Source: Methylobacterium gregans
GTDB taxonomy: Bacteria > Pseudomonadota > Alphaproteobacteria > Rhizobiales > Beijerinckiaceae
Length of the DNA stretch: 64,000 nucleotides
Direction of reading: 5' to 3'
Assembly: GCF_022179245.1 (NCBI RefSeq)
Contig: NZ_BPQM01000084.1
Span: 1 to 64,000 of the forward strand
In this document: piece after piece, positions 1-9,926 of the stretch
How positions within the stretch are numbered: the first letter of the stretch is position 1
Layout: every line of letters starts with the position of its first letter
Position numbers and translations under genes: made by a program
The notes under the pieces: model-generated
Seen by the model: the letters and a program-made list of their open reading frames with translations, nothing else
Database searches by the model: none
Told to the model about the DNA's origin: nothing

Positions 1-819
1 GCCGCCCCGCCGCCGGTCTTCACGCCGGTTCCGGTCTTCACCTGGACGGGCTTCTACGCCGGTTTCAACGCGGGCTACGGCTTCGGCACGGGCGATGACC
101 GCGCCCCCACCGTCGTCGCCGTCTCGCCCGGCACCCGCCTCTTCGCCGCCGGCAACACCTTCACCTCGGGCGTGCTCGCCTTCGGTGGTGAGCGCTCCTC
201 CGACGGCTTCGTCGGCGGTGGCCAGATCGGCTACAACTACCAGCTGACCCCCGGCTCGGGCGTGGTCATCGGTGTCGAGGCCGACGCCCAGTACGCCGAT
301 TTCGGCCGCAACCGGAACCGCTTCGCCTTCGCGGCGCCCGCCGGCAGCACCCTGGTTCCCGGCTCGCTCGTCTACAACCCGAACGGCCTGTCGAGCCTCG
401 ACTACTTCGGCACCGTGCGCGGCCGCCTCGGCTACGCCTTCGACCGCACCCTCGTCTACGCCACCGGCGGCTTCGCCTACGGCTCGGGCGGCGGCCGCGA
501 CTTCGGCCTGCCCAACTCCAGCCGCGACGACTTCCAGACCGGCTGGACCGTGGGCGGCGGCGTCGAGTACGCGCTCCCGACCGACTCGTTCCTGAACTTC
601 TTCCGCTCCTCGGCCGTGACGCTGAAGGTCGAAGGTCTCTACGTGAACCTCGACCAGGGCAGCCGTAACAACGGCGCCTTCGCCACCAACTTCGCCGGGC
701 AGACCTACGTCGCCGGCGGCCCGAACACCCTCCTGGTCTCGGGTCTGGCCAATGCCCGTCGCGACACCGAGTTCGCCGTCGTCCGCGCCGGTGTGAACTA
801 CAAGTTCGGCTCGTACTAA
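1..819 (+). CDS. Outer membrane beta-barrel protein, Omp25/31-like (5' truncated by window edge)
   Basis: The reading frame is open from the first base, so the signal peptide and start lie outside the window; 272 residues are visible. An N-terminal Pro/Val-rich stretch leads into FTWTGFYAGFNAGYGFG, the hallmark first strand of the Omp25/31-like porin family of Hyphomicrobiales. Alternating aromatic/Gly strands follow, and the protein ends in the terminal strand VRAGVNYKFGSY with an aromatic C-terminal residue, as needed for BAM-dependent insertion. The family forms small eight-stranded barrels in the outer membrane, often in several copies per genome. The role is structural or porin-like; substrate cannot be told. 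A strong terminator follows 58 bases downstream. Confidence 0.9.
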   Translation, partial: AAPPPVFTPVPVFTWTGFYAGFNAGYGFGTGDDRAPTVVAVSPGTRLFAAGNTFTSGVLAFGGERSSDGFVGGGQIGYNYQLTPGSGVVIGVEADAQYADFGRNRNRFAFAAPAGSTLVPGSLVYNPNGLSSLDYFGTVRGRLGYAFDRTLVYATGGFAYGSGGGRDFGLPNSSRDDFQTGWTVGGGVEYALPTDSFLNFFRSSAVTLKVEGLYVNLDQGSRNNGAFATNFAGQTYVAGGPNTLLVSGLANARRDTEFAVVRAGVNYKFGSY

Positions 820-876
820 GACCAAGCTCTCCGGGTGCCGGCCGGCCTTGCGGTCGGCGCCCGCGTGCGCTTTTCG

Positions 877-903
877 AAGCCCGGCCGCGTGCCGGGCTTT
901 TTC
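877..903 (+). terminator. Intrinsic terminator of the outer membrane protein gene
   Basis: Perfect 9-bp stem AAGCCCGGC / GCCGGGCTT with a 5-base loop (CGCGT), running directly into a T-rich tract (TTTTTCG). It lies 58 bases after the barrel gene stop and ends that transcript. Confidence 0.9.
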
Positions 904-1057
904 GTTTGGGTTCGACTTTAATCCCGAAAATCTTACCGTCGCGAACGGCGAAGTTTTCGCATCCGCCCCTGACAAAGGACTGGCGCCCTCCCCATTTGCT
1001 CTGGCGTCCGCGCGGCCCGTGATTGCCCGCGGGTCGTGACTCGAGGAGGACGACCCC

Positions 1058-1798
1058 ATGAACAGCGAAGAACGCGACGTCATCAACGGCATCTTCCAGC
1101 GCCTGGAGCAGGCCGCGAGCCAGCCCCGCGACGCGGATGCCGAGCGCTTCATCGCCGACCGGATCCGTCAGCAGCCCTACGCGCCCTACGCGATGGCCCA
1201 GCTGATCTACGTGCAGGAGGAGGCGATCAAGAGCCTCAACCAGCAGCTGGAGGAGGCGCGCCGCCAGCAGGCGCAGCCGCAGAGCTCCGGCGGCGGCTTC
1301 CTGTCGAGCATCTTCGGCGGCGGCCAGCGCCAGGAGCCCCCGCGCCCGCAGGGCGGCGCCTGGGGCGGCCAGCCCGGCTACGGCCAGCAGCCCGGCTACC
1401 CGCAGCAGGGGCCGCAGGGCTACCCGCAGCAGGGCGGCTATCCCCAGCAGGGCGGCCCGCAGGGTGGTCCCTGGGGCGGCCAGCCGCAGCAGCCGGCGCG
1501 CGGCGGCGGCTTCATGGCGACCGCCCTGCCGATGGCGGCGGGCGCGGCGGGCGGCATGCTGCTCGGCAGCGCGCTGTCCAACGCTTTCGCGGGCGGCCAC
1601 TCGCAGCTCGGCAGCGCGGCCGCGGCGGGGCTCGGCGGCGGCGGCGAGACGGTCGTGAACAACTACTACGGCTCGGACAACGCCAACACGCAGGATTTCG
1701 GCGCCCCGCTCGGCGGCGGCTACGATGACGGCGGCGCGGGCGGCGGCGAGGACTTCGCCGGCGACATGGACGGCGGCGACGACAGCGACTGGGCCTGA
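1058..1798 (+). CDS. DUF2076 domain-containing protein
   Basis: 246 residues beginning MNSEERDVINGIFQRLEQ, the typical start of DUF2076 (COG3416) proteins. The N-terminal ~70 residues are helical and charged, ending in a coiled-coil-like stretch (AIKSLNQQLEEARRQQAQ). The middle (about 95-150) is low-complexity Gly/Pro/Gln with PQQG-type repeats. Then comes a short hydrophobic segment (MATALPMAAGAAGGMLLGSA) and an acidic, Gly-rich tail with many Asp. No signal peptide is visible. The start is supported by AGGAGG nine bases upstream of the ATG. Function of the family is not established; older annotations call it a periplasmic ligand-binding sensor without firm support. It stands as a single transcription unit. 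Confidence 0.85.
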   Translation: MNSEERDVINGIFQRLEQAASQPRDADAERFIADRIRQQPYAPYAMAQLIYVQEEAIKSLNQQLEEARRQQAQPQSSGGGFLSSIFGGGQRQEPPRPQGGAWGGQPGYGQQPGYPQQGPQGYPQQGGYPQQGGPQGGPWGGQPQQPARGGGFMATALPMAAGAAGGMLLGSALSNAFAGGHSQLGSAAAAGLGGGGETVVNNYYGSDNANTQDFGAPLGGGYDDGGAGGGEDFAGDMDGGDDSDWA

Positions 1799-1841
1799 GG
1801 CTCCAGGGGCCGGCGCCGCGACCCGCGCGGCGCCGGCCCCA

Positions 1842-2693
1842 TCACATCACCTCGACGCGCGTGCCGACCGGCACGCGCTCGTAGAGGTCGACCACGTCTG
1901 CGTTCATCATGCGGATGCAGCCCGAGGAGACCGACTGGCCGATCGTGTGCGGCTCGTTGGTGCCGTGGATGCGGTAGAGCGACGAGCCGAGATAGAGGGC
2001 GCGCGCGCCCAGCGGGTTCTCCGGGCCGCCCGCCATGTGGCGGGGCAGGTCGGGGCGGCGGGCCAGCATCTCCCGCGGCGGCGTCCAGTCCGGCCACTCC
2101 GCCTTGCGGCTCACCGTCTTCAGTCCAGCCCAGGCGAAGCCCGGCCGGCCGACGCCGATGCCGTAGCGCAGCGCCCGGCCGCCCGGCTGGACGAGGTAGA
2201 GATATTTGTTGGGCGTATCGACCACGATGGTGCCCGGCCGCTGCGGCCCGTGATAGGCGACCTCCTGACGCTGGAAGCGCGGGTCGAGGCCGCGGCCGAT
2301 CCGCTCCTCGCGGGGTTCGGCTGCCTGCTGCATGGCCTCCTGCGGCACAGGGCCGGTCATCGGATCGGCCGCGCCTGGATAGGGCCAAGCCTCGGCCCGC
2401 GAGGCCGCGACGGGCGCCTGCGGCAGGGCGGCGTGGCGCTCTGGCTGCCAAGCCCGGCCCGGGACCGCGGCGCCGTAGCGCGTCGCACCCGGATAGGCCG
2501 GATAGGCGCGCGGGCCGGGATCCGCGTAGGCGGCCGCGCTCCGCGCGGGCACGCTGCCGGTCATCAGGTACTCGATCAGGCCGCCGCCATAGGCGCCCGG
2601 CTCGGCGTAGCGGGCCTGCGCCGCCGCCGGCCCGATCCCCGCCGTGGCGAGGACCACCACCGCGCACACTCCCAACCGCACACGCCCCGCCAT
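1842..2693 (-). CDS. L,D-transpeptidase (YkuD domain), exported
   Basis: 283 residues from the ATG at 2693, preceded by a purine-rich GGGGG box; an in-frame start further upstream would add a non-signal extension. The N-terminus is a clear Sec signal peptide (MAGRVRLGVCAVVVLATAG, cleavage near AAAQA). The C-terminal half is a YkuD domain with the catalytic HGTN and SSGCIRM motifs, the Cys being the acyl-enzyme nucleophile. Such enzymes form 3-3 cross-links in peptidoglycan or attach outer-membrane proteins to it in the periplasm. The N-terminal ~120 residues after the signal are Ala/Pro/Tyr-rich and variable. A paralogue lies at 15693-16358. It is divergent from the cheZ-like gene. Confidence 0.92.
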   Translation of the reverse strand: MAGRVRLGVCAVVVLATAGIGPAAAQARYAEPGAYGGGLIEYLMTGSVPARSAAAYADPGPRAYPAYPGATRYGAAVPGRAWQPERHAALPQAPVAASRAEAWPYPGAADPMTGPVPQEAMQQAAEPREERIGRGLDPRFQRQEVAYHGPQRPGTIVVDTPNKYLYLVQPGGRALRYGIGVGRPGFAWAGLKTVSRKAEWPDWTPPREMLARRPDLPRHMAGGPENPLGARALYLGSSLYRIHGTNEPHTIGQSVSSGCIRMMNADVVDLYERVPVGTRVEVM

Positions 2694-2946
2694 CGTCCAC
2701 CCCCCGCGCCTGACGGGCTTGGAAGTCGGCCCGCTCGCCCTGGACGATCCGGCCAGCCCCCGCGAATCCGGTGAAGGAAGATGGTGAATCCAGCCGCACG
2801 TCCGGGATCTCCCCCGGCGCGACGGATTCAGCGTGAACCCTCCCTTAAAGATCGGATCCACCGATCCGCGTTGAAAAATTGGAAACCCTCTGGAAACCCC
2901 CTCGGCGCTAATCTTGGCAGAACGTCCAGAAGGCCGACCCGCCGCG

Positions 2947-3666
2947 ATGATCCAGAAGCGCTACCGCATCGAAGACAGTTTCGGCATCGCCCCGGTGCAG
3001 GCTCCGGCCGTCGCTGAGGCGGCGCCCGCCGACACGGCGCGGCTCGACGAGATCCTCGGCGCCATCCAGGACCTGCGCCGCATCACCCAGGCGAGTGCCG
3101 GCGAGACGGTGGATGCGTGTCGGCGCGAGCTCGCCGAGGCCTTCGCCATGCGCTCCGAGCTCGACGTGATGAAGGACGCGATCGCCCGGACGAAGTCCGA
3201 GATCGCTGCCCTGCACCGCTCCGAGAACACCGGCAAGGGCATGCGCCGGGCCGCGGACGAGCTCGACGCGGTGGTGGAATCCACCGAGAACGCGACCTCG
3301 ACCCTTCTCACCGTGATGGAGGAGATCGAGCAGAACGCCAACATGCTGCGCGCGGGCAACCTGGGCAAGGCGGCCCAGGAGAACGTCGACGCGATCCTCG
3401 AGCGGGTCGTCGTCGCCTACGAGGCCTGCAACTTCCAGGACCTGACCGGCCAGCGCATCAGCAAGATCGTCGGCGTGATGAAATTCGTCGAGGACCATCT
3501 CGACCGGGTTCTCGAGACCTGGAACAGCCTGGAGAGTTTTCGCGATATCCTCGGCCCGGTCGATGCGGCCGATCCGGACGACGAGTCTTCGCTTCTCAAC
3601 GGGCCGAAGCTCGAGGAGGATCCGGGCCATGTCGACCAGTCGGACATCGACGCGCTGTTCGACTAG
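2947..3666 (+). CDS. CheZ-like protein phosphatase
   Basis: 239 residues. The conserved CheZ core is visible: a long helical hairpin with NFQDLTGQRISKIV (about residues 165-178), whose Asp and Gln correspond to the phosphatase residues of CheZ. The C-terminus VDQSDIDALFD resembles the CheZ tail that binds phosphorylated CheY. Its expected role is dephosphorylating a CheY-type response regulator in the cytoplasm. I chose the ATG at 2947, with AGAAGG upstream; an in-frame TTG at 2914 has no ribosome site. No flagellar or che genes are adjacent, though two chemoreceptor genes are elsewhere in the window. Confidence 0.82.
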   Translation: MIQKRYRIEDSFGIAPVQAPAVAEAAPADTARLDEILGAIQDLRRITQASAGETVDACRRELAEAFAMRSELDVMKDAIARTKSEIAALHRSENTGKGMRRAADELDAVVESTENATSTLLTVMEEIEQNANMLRAGNLGKAAQENVDAILERVVVAYEACNFQDLTGQRISKIVGVMKFVEDHLDRVLETWNSLESFRDILGPVDAADPDDESSLLNGPKLEEDPGHVDQSDIDALFD

Positions 3667-3754
3667 AGCGCGCCGCCGAAGTCGTCGCCGGTTCGGGGAA
3701 GAGAGCGGCTCGCAGCCCCTTCCCCGGCGAATCCGGGACGCTTAGATCAGCCGC

Positions 3755-5809
3755 ATGAGCCGGCGCGCCCCGTCAGACCTTCCGCCCGACCGCTTCGACG
3801 ACGGCTCCGAGGACGGCCGCGACGACGAGGCCCCCGATCTCCTGCCCGAGGACGGCCAGGAGATCGACTTCGATTTCGAGCCGGGCGCCGTTCAGGCCGG
3901 CACCGAGGTGATCCGGCGCTTCTGGACGACGCTGCCGACCTCGCCCGGCGTCTACCGGATGTTCGACGCCAAGGGCGACGTCCTCTACGTCGGAAAGGCC
4001 AAGAACCTGAAGGCGCGGGTCGGCTCCTACGCGCGGGGCCAGGCGCACTCGAACCGCATCGCCCGGATGATCTCGCAGACGGCGGCGATGGAGTTCGTCA
4101 CCACCGCGACCGAGACCGAGGCGCTGCTCCTCGAAGCGAACCTCATCAAGCAGCTCAAGCCCCGCTTCAACGTGCTGATGCGGGACGACAAGTCCTTCCC
4201 CTACATCCTCGTCACCGACGACGGGCCGGCCCCTCAGATCGTGAAGCACCGCGGCGCGCGGCGGCGCAAGGGCAGCTATTACGGCCCCTTCGCCAGCGTC
4301 TGGGCGGTGAACCGCACGGTCAACGCCCTGCAGCGCGCCTTCCTGCTGCGCACCTGCACGGACAGCTACTACGAGAACCGCACCCGGCCCTGCCTGCTCT
4401 TCCAGATCAAGCGCTGCTCCGGCCCCTGCACGGGCGAGATCGGCGAGGCCGATTACCGGGGCATGGCGGAGGCGGCCAAGCACTTCCTCGACGGCAAGTC
4501 GAACGCCGTGAAGGACCGCATGCGCGCCGAGATGCAGGAGGCCTCCGACGCGATGGAGTTCGAGCGCGCCGCGCGCTTTCGCGACCGCATCGCGGCGCTG
4601 TCCGCCATCCAGGGCGTCCAGGGGGTGAACACCCAAGGGGTCGAGGAGGCCGACGTCTTCGCGCTCGACGAGCAGGCCGGCCAGTTCTGCATCGAGGTGT
4701 TCTTCTTCCGCAACTTCCAGAACTGGGGCAACCGCGCCTACTTCCCGAAGGCCGACCGCACCATGACGCCGGAAGAGGTACTGGGCTCCTTCATCGGCCA
4801 GTTCTACGACGACAAGCCGGCGCCGCGGACCATCCTGACGAGCCACGCGGTCGAGGATGCGGAACTCGTCGCCGCCGCCCTCTCGAGCCGGGTCGAGCAC
4901 CGGGTCGAGATCCACTGGCCGCGCCGCGGCGAGCGGAAGAACCTCGTCGACTACGCCCAGCGCAACGCCAAGGAGGCGCTGGCGCGGCGCCTCGCCGACA
5001 CCGCCTCGCAGGGCAAGCTGCTCACCGCCCTGGGGCAGGCCTTCGGGCTGGAGCGGGCGCCGCGCCGGATCGAGGTCTACGACAACTCGCACATCATGGG
5101 CACGAACGCGGTCGGCGGCATGATCGTGGCAGGCCCCACCGGCTTCATGAAGACGCATTACCGCACCTTCAACATCAAGTCGGAGGAGCTGACCCCGGGC
5201 GACGATTACGGGATGATGCGCGAGGTGCTGCAGCGGCGCTTCAAGCGATTGGTCAAGGAGGCGCCCCGAACCGCGCGCGAGGCCGCCGTCTCGGCGCTGG
5301 AGGGCGGCGTGGCGGAGCCGGTGCCGGAGCCGCAGGCGGATTCCGACGCCTTCCCGGCCTGGCCCGATCTCGTGCTGATCGACGGCGGCAAGGGGCAGCT
5401 CGACGCGGCCCGCACGGCGCTCGAGGAGGTCGGCGTCACCGACGTGCCCCTCGTCGGCGTCGCCAAGGGCCGCGACCGGGACGCGGGCCGCGAGACCTTC
5501 TTCGTGCCCGGCCGGCCGCCCTTCCGCCTGCCGCCGCGCGACCCGACGCTCTACTTCGTGCAGCGCCTGCGCGACGAGGCCCACCGCTTCGCCATCGGCA
5601 GCCACCGGGCCAAGCGCAAGCGCGAGATGGTGAAGAACCCGCTCGACGAGATCGCTGGCATCGGCCCCACTCGCAAGCGCGCGCTCCTGCACCATTTCGG
5701 TACCGTGAAGGCGATCCAGCGCGCCGCGCTGGAGGACCTCGCCAAGACGCCCGGCGTGAACGCCGCGACGGCGCGCGCCGTGTACGACTTCTTCCATGCG
5801 GGCTCCTGA
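3755..5809 (+). CDS. uvrC: Excinuclease ABC subunit C
   Basis: 684 residues. UvrC makes the dual incisions flanking a lesion in UvrABC nucleotide excision repair. Domains in order: a GIY-YIG nuclease near residues 65-145 ([19 protein letters not shown]) for the 3' cut; a Cys-rich cluster around residues 205-225 ([21 protein letters not shown]); a UVR motif ([14 protein letters not shown]) for UvrB contact; an RNase H-like nuclease ([26 protein letters not shown]) for the 5' cut; and tandem helix-hairpin-helix motifs at the C-terminus ([13 protein letters not shown]). An acidic ~50-residue N-terminal extension is typical of alphaproteobacteria. pgsA and moaD follow closely, a common alphaproteobacterial arrangement. 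Confidence 0.98.
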   Translation: MSRRAPSDLPPDRFDDGSEDGRDDEAPDLLPEDGQEIDFDFEPGAVQAGTEVIRRFWTTLPTSPGVYRMFDAKGDVLYVGKAKNLKARVGSYARGQAHSNRIARMISQTAAMEFVTTATETEALLLEANLIKQLKPRFNVLMRDDKSFPYILVTDDGPAPQIVKHRGARRRKGSYYGPFASVWAVNRTVNALQRAFLLRTCTDSYYENRTRPCLLFQIKRCSGPCTGEIGEADYRGMAEAAKHFLDGKSNAVKDRMRAEMQEASDAMEFERAARFRDRIAALSAIQGVQGVNTQGVEEADVFALDEQAGQFCIEVFFFRNFQNWGNRAYFPKADRTMTPEEVLGSFIGQFYDDKPAPRTILTSHAVEDAELVAAALSSRVEHRVEIHWPRRGERKNLVDYAQRNAKEALARRLADTASQGKLLTALGQAFGLERAPRRIEVYDNSHIMGTNAVGGMIVAGPTGFMKTHYRTFNIKSEELTPGDDYGMMREVLQRRFKRLVKEAPRTAREAAVSALEGGVAEPVPEPQADSDAFPAWPDLVLIDGGKGQLDAARTALEEVGVTDVPLVGVAKGRDRDAGRETFFVPGRPPFRLPPRDPTLYFVQRLRDEAHRFAIGSHRAKRKREMVKNPLDEIAGIGPTRKRALLHHFGTVKAIQRAALEDLAKTPGVNAATARAVYDFFHAGS

Positions 5810-5867
5810 GGCGCGCGAGGGGACTGAGCCGTTGACGCCCGAGGGAAGCCGTGATTTCACCGCGCCG

Positions 5868-6467
5868 ATGAACGCCGTCCTCCCCCGACGCCGGTCGCAG
5901 GCCTGGACGCTCGCGAACTGCCTCACCTACGGACGCCTCGTCGCCGTTCCGGTGATGGTCGGGCTGCTGTTCTGGCCCGATTCGCACACAGCCCGGTTCA
6001 CGGCGCTCGCGGTCTTCGCCGCCGCCGCGATCACCGACTATCTCGACGGCTACGTCGCCCGCACCTACGGGCAATCCTCGGCGCTCGGGCGCATGCTCGA
6101 CCCGATCGCCGACAAGCTGCTGGTGGCCGCCTGCCTGCTGATGCTGGTGGCCGACCAGACCATCGCGGGTGCCTCGACCTGGGCCGCGATCGTGATCCTC
6201 TGCCGCGAGGTTCTGGTCTCGGGCCTGCGCGAGTATCTCGCCGAGCTGAAGGTCGGCCTGCCGGTGAGTCGGGTCGCCAAGTGGAAGACCACGGTGCAGC
6301 TGCTGGCCCTGGGCTTCCTCGTCGCCGGGCCGGCCGGCGAGACGGTGCTGCCGGGCACCGAGCGCATCGGCCTCGTCCTCTTGTGGATCGCCGCCGCCCT
6401 CACGCTCTGGACCGGCTGGGACTACATGAGGGCCGGCGTGAAGCACGCCATCGACGACCCGCGCTGA
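5868..6467 (+). CDS. pgsA: CDP-diacylglycerol--glycerol-3-phosphate 3-phosphatidyltransferase
   Basis: 199 residues from the ATG at 5868, giving the usual N-terminus with LANCLTYGRLVAVPVM; an in-frame ATG at 5796 would overlap uvrC and add 24 non-conserved residues. The CDP-alcohol phosphotransferase signature is complete: DGYVARTYGQSSALGRMLD then PIAD (D-G-x2-A-R-x8-G-x3-D-x3-D), which binds the metal ions and CDP. About five to six membrane helices. It catalyses the committed step to phosphatidylglycerol at the inner membrane. It is 58 bases after uvrC and 34 before moaD, consistent with one operon. Confidence 0.95.
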   Translation: MNAVLPRRRSQAWTLANCLTYGRLVAVPVMVGLLFWPDSHTARFTALAVFAAAAITDYLDGYVARTYGQSSALGRMLDPIADKLLVAACLLMLVADQTIAGASTWAAIVILCREVLVSGLREYLAELKVGLPVSRVAKWKTTVQLLALGFLVAGPAGETVLPGTERIGLVLLWIAAALTLWTGWDYMRAGVKHAIDDPR

Positions 6468-6501
6468 GCGGGTCCGGTCGCGCCGCAGGAGGTCCCGTCC
6501 G

Positions 6502-6753
6502 ATGAAGCTCGTCTATTTCGCCTGGGTGCGCGAGCGCGTTGGCCGCCCCGAGGAGGTGGTGGAGCCGCCGGCCGAGGTCCGGACGCTCGCCGACCTCGTC
6601 GGCTGGCTGCGGGGGCGCGGCGAGGAATACGCCCACGCCTTCGAGAATCCCCGGGTGGTGCGCGCCGCGATCGATCGAGTCCATGCCAAGCCCGAGGCGT
6701 CGATCGCGGGGGCCGCGGAGATCGCCTTCTTTCCGCCGATGACGGGCGGCTGA
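6502..6753 (+). CDS. moaD: Molybdopterin synthase sulfur carrier subunit
   Basis: 83 residues with the ubiquitin-like MoaD fold (starts MKLVYFAWVRERVG) and the essential C-terminal Gly-Gly (PPMTGG), which is adenylated and thiocarboxylated before delivering sulfur to cPMP with MoaE. AGGAGG lies ten bases before the ATG. In many alphaproteobacteria moaE follows directly; here the next gene is a chemoreceptor, so moaE must lie elsewhere. The pathway supplies the molybdenum cofactor needed by the nitrate reductase encoded at 24065-26731. Confidence 0.93.
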   Translation: MKLVYFAWVRERVGRPEEVVEPPAEVRTLADLVGWLRGRGEEYAHAFENPRVVRAAIDRVHAKPEASIAGAAEIAFFPPMTGG

Positions 6754-6907
6754 CGCATCGGTGCCCGCCGCCGGGTCGAAGGCGTCAGATTACTGTAACA
6801 TCGGTCGCTCAGCGCTGCTTCCCGTCGCCATGCTCGCGCTCTGGTTGCATCGTTAACGCGGCTTTCACGGCGCGCAACGCCCCTGTCATCGGCACTCCTG
6901 CTTGTCG

Positions 6908-8614
6908 ATGGCAATCATGACTTTCCTGAACCGGGTCCCGATCATCGCGAAGGTGATCATTCCACTTCTGGTTGTTTCGCTGGTCGCGGCCGGTCTCGTG
7001 ATGCAGGCGCGCGGCGCCCTGGACATCCTCGCTGGGCGGACACGGGACATCATCGACATCCAGGCCGCGCGGTTGGAGAACATCCTCGGCGCCCGCATCA
7101 ACGTCACCGAGGCGACGGTCCAGAGCCGCAACATCGTTATCGAGACCCGGCCGGCCGAGCGCACCGGCTACAAGGCGCGTTACGACGAGGCGGTGGCCGC
7201 CAGCTACGTGGCGGTCGACACCCTGATCCGCCTCGCCGATACGCCCGAGCGGCGCGCGATCCTGCAGAAGGTGCGCCAGAGCGTCACCGACTATTTCGCC
7301 GTCCTCGACCGGGCGACCCTGCTGGCCCTGAAGGGCGAGCCCGAGGCGGCCGCCCGCATCGCGCTGGTCGAGGGCACCCCGGCACGCAGCGCCGTGCGCG
7401 ACGCGGTGCAGCAGCGGATCGACGTTCTGACTCAGGAACTCGCGAAGGCGAAGGCGGAGGCGGCCGCCGAGGCCGCGAGCGCGACCGCCGTGCTCATCGG
7501 TACCGCCATGGCCGGCCTTGTGGCGGCCCTCGCGCTCGCCGTCGGCATCGTCGTTCTCGGCATCAGCCGGCCGCTCGGCCGTCTGGTCGCGGTGCTGCAG
7601 CGGATGGCTCGCGGCGAGATCGAGGCGGAGATCGCGGAGGCGCGGCGCGGGGACGAGATCGGCGCGGTGGGCCGCGCCGTCGAGGGCATCAAGGCGATGG
7701 TGGCGCAGAAGGCCGCCGAGCAGGCCGAGATCCGGCGCATCGCGGATGCGGCCGCCGCCGAGGAGCGCCGCCGCACCATGGTCGAGCTCGCCGACGGCTT
7801 CGAGCGCGCGGTCGGCGGCATCGTCGGCACCGTCTCCGCCTCCGCCACCGAATTGCAGGCCACCGCCCAGACCATGACGGCGGCCGCGACCCAGACCGCC
7901 GCCCAATCCACCGGCGTCGCCGCCGCCGCCGAGGAGGCGGCCGCCAATGTCGGGACGGTCGCGGCGGCGGCCGAGGAACTCGGTGCCTCGGTCGGTGAGA
8001 TCGGCCGGCAGGTCGCCGGCTCGGCCGACCTCGCCCGGCGGGCGGTCGGCGAGGCCGACGAGACCGCCGCACTGGTGCACGAGCTGAGCGGCGCGGTCTC
8101 CAAGATCGGCGACGTGGTGGCGCTGATCTCCTCGATCGCGGGCCAGACCAACCTGCTGGCCTTGAACGCCACGATCGAGGCGGCGCGCGCGGGCGAGGCG
8201 GGCCGGGGCTTCGCGGTGGTGGCCAGCGAGGTGAAGGAGCTCGCCTCCCAGACGGCGCGGGCCACCGAGGACATCTCGGCCCAGATCGGGCGGATCCAGG
8301 GCTCGACGGAGCAGGCCGTGCAGGCGATCGGCAGCATCACGGGCCGGATCCGCGAGATCTCGGGCGTGGCGACCTCGATCGCGGCGGCGGTAGAGGAGCA
8401 GGGGGCGGCGACCCAGGAGATCGTCCGCAACGTCGCCCAGGCCTCGGTCGGCACCAGCGCTGTGACCGGGAACATCGTCGGCGTGGCCCGGGCCTCGGAG
8501 GATACCGGCGCCGCCGCCGCCCAGGTGCTCGGCGCGGCCGGCGAGCTCTCGCGCCAGTCCGAGCACCTCACCGGCGAGGTCGGGCGCTTCCTCGCCACCG
8601 TCCGGGCCGCCTGA
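6908..8614 (+). CDS. Methyl-accepting chemotaxis protein
   Basis: 568 residues from the ATG at 6908 (a TTG at 6902 and an ATG at 6917 are in frame; no clear ribosome site decides). TM1 is near residues 12-33 ([18 protein letters not shown]), followed by a ~155-residue helical sensor region, TM2 ([23 protein letters not shown]), a HAMP linker, and a cytoplasmic MA domain. The hairpin tip reads [21 protein letters not shown], which binds CheA/CheW. The C-terminus is [15 protein letters not shown]. The ligand is unknown. Its signalling domain is highly similar to that of the receptor at 45847-47535. No che genes are adjacent. Confidence 0.95.
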   Translation: MAIMTFLNRVPIIAKVIIPLLVVSLVAAGLVMQARGALDILAGRTRDIIDIQAARLENILGARINVTEATVQSRNIVIETRPAERTGYKARYDEAVAASYVAVDTLIRLADTPERRAILQKVRQSVTDYFAVLDRATLLALKGEPEAAARIALVEGTPARSAVRDAVQQRIDVLTQELAKAKAEAAAEAASATAVLIGTAMAGLVAALALAVGIVVLGISRPLGRLVAVLQRMARGEIEAEIAEARRGDEIGAVGRAVEGIKAMVAQKAAEQAEIRRIADAAAAEERRRTMVELADGFERAVGGIVGTVSASATELQATAQTMTAAATQTAAQSTGVAAAAEEAAANVGTVAAAAEELGASVGEIGRQVAGSADLARRAVGEADETAALVHELSGAVSKIGDVVALISSIAGQTNLLALNATIEAARAGEAGRGFAVVASEVKELASQTARATEDISAQIGRIQGSTEQAVQAIGSITGRIREISGVATSIAAAVEEQGAATQEIVRNVAQASVGTSAVTGNIVGVARASEDTGAAAAQVLGAAGELSRQSEHLTGEVGRFLATVRAA

Positions 8615-8686
8615 AGGCGGGCACGGATCGCGACGCCGGAACGGGGGGGCGCCTGAGGCGGCCTCCCGCACGTCCGGGCGGCCGCC

Positions 8687-9871
8687 TCAGGCGCGCCGCA
8701 ACGCGATGCCCGCGACGGTCGCGGCCCCGAGCAGCGTGGCGGCGACAGGGGTCGCGCTGCTCTGATGCCAGAGCCCGACCGCGACGGTGAAGACGGCGCC
8801 GAAGGTCATCTGGGTGAAGCCGTAGAGGCTGGAGGCCGCGCCCGCCGCGCGCGGGTCGACGTTCATCAGCCCGGCCACCGCGTTCGGGCCCACGAGGCCG
8901 ACGCCGACCGCGTAGACGATGAGCGGGAGGATCAGGCTGACCAGACCGAGGAGGCCGGACTGGTCGATCGCCAGGAGCGTGCCGGCACCCGCGAGGCAGA
9001 CGAGGTTGCCGGTCCGGGCGAGGCGCCGGATCGGTACGCGGCCGGCCAGCCGGTTCGCCGCTACCGCCCCCGCCACCATGCCGAACACCACGATCAGGCA
9101 GTCGAGCCCCACCTCGCCCGACGAGCGGCCGAGCCGGTCGACGAGCAGGAAGGGCGCCACCGCCAGGAAGGCGTAGAGGCTGGTGCCCGCGCAGGCGCCC
9201 GCCACCAGATAGGCCCGGAAGACCGGGATGCGCAGGAGCCGCAGGTAGGCCGCGGCCATCGCGCTGGGCCCCGGCAGCGCCACCGGGTGCCGGTTCGTCT
9301 CCGGCAAGGTGAAGACCACCAGTGCGCCCAGCACGCCGACCAGCAGGGCCAGCACCCCGAACACGGCGCGCCAGCCGAGCCAGATATCGACGAGGCCGCC
9401 GAGGGCCGGGGCGAGCGCGGGGGTCAGCGTCATCGCCATGGTGAGCAAGGCCATCCGGCGCGCCGCGTCGGTGCTCGCCGAGACGTCCCGCACCATGGCA
9501 CGGCCGATCACCAGCGTGCTGCAGGCGCCGAGCGACTGCAGCACGCGGGCGATCACCAGGACGGTGATGTTCGGGGCGAGAAGCGCGAGGAGCAGGCCGG
9601 CGAGATAGAGGCCGAGCCCCGCGATCAGCACCGGGCGGCGCCCGTAGCGGTCCGAGAGCGGCCCGTAGACGAGCTGCCCGCCCGCCAGCCCCACGAGGAA
9701 GAGCGTGATGGTGAGCTGCGCCGCGGCCGGCGTGGTGCCGAGATCCGCGGCCGCGTCCGCCAGCGCCGGCACGAAGATGTGCAGCGCCAGCGTGCCCGTC
9801 ATGGTCACGGCGACGAGGAGCGGGAAAGAGGCCCGGCGCTCGGGGCACGCAGGCGCGGCGGGCTCGCTCAC
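8687..9871 (-). CDS. MFS exporter, Bcr/CflA (drug resistance) type
   Basis: 394 residues with about 12 hydrophobic segments. Starts with a short cytoplasmic tail, then FPLLVAVTMTGTLALHIFVP, and the loop motif GPLSDRYGRRPVLIAG (MFS motif A, D-R-x-G-R-R) near residue 72. Size and N-terminal pattern (PALADAAADLGTTPAAAQLT) match the Bcr/CflA subfamily of proton-coupled drug exporters in the inner membrane. Substrate cannot be predicted. It converges on the chemoreceptor gene and lies downstream of cmk on the same strand, with a 55-base gap, so it could be transcribed with it or alone. Confidence 0.9.
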   Translation of the reverse strand: MSEPAAPACPERRASFPLLVAVTMTGTLALHIFVPALADAAADLGTTPAAAQLTITLFLVGLAGGQLVYGPLSDRYGRRPVLIAGLGLYLAGLLLALLAPNITVLVIARVLQSLGACSTLVIGRAMVRDVSASTDAARRMALLTMAMTLTPALAPALGGLVDIWLGWRAVFGVLALLVGVLGALVVFTLPETNRHPVALPGPSAMAAAYLRLLRIPVFRAYLVAGACAGTSLYAFLAVAPFLLVDRLGRSSGEVGLDCLIVVFGMVAGAVAANRLAGRVPIRRLARTGNLVCLAGAGTLLAIDQSGLLGLVSLILPLIVYAVGVGLVGPNAVAGLMNVDPRAAGAASSLYGFTQMTFGAVFTVAVGLWHQSSATPVAATLLGAATVAGIALRRA

Positions 9872-9926
9872 GCTGCCCCTCCGCCGCCGTGCGGCAGAGG
9901 GCGGCGCGGGAGGGAGCCTCCAGGCG

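Noticed and set aside
266-1600. Long minus-strand ORF opposite the barrel and DUF2076 genes
   Set aside because: Arg-rich, no domain; antisense shadow of two well-supported genes.
3773-5926. 717-residue minus-strand ORF opposite uvrC
   Set aside because: Low-complexity composition typical of GC-rich shadows; UvrC is certain.
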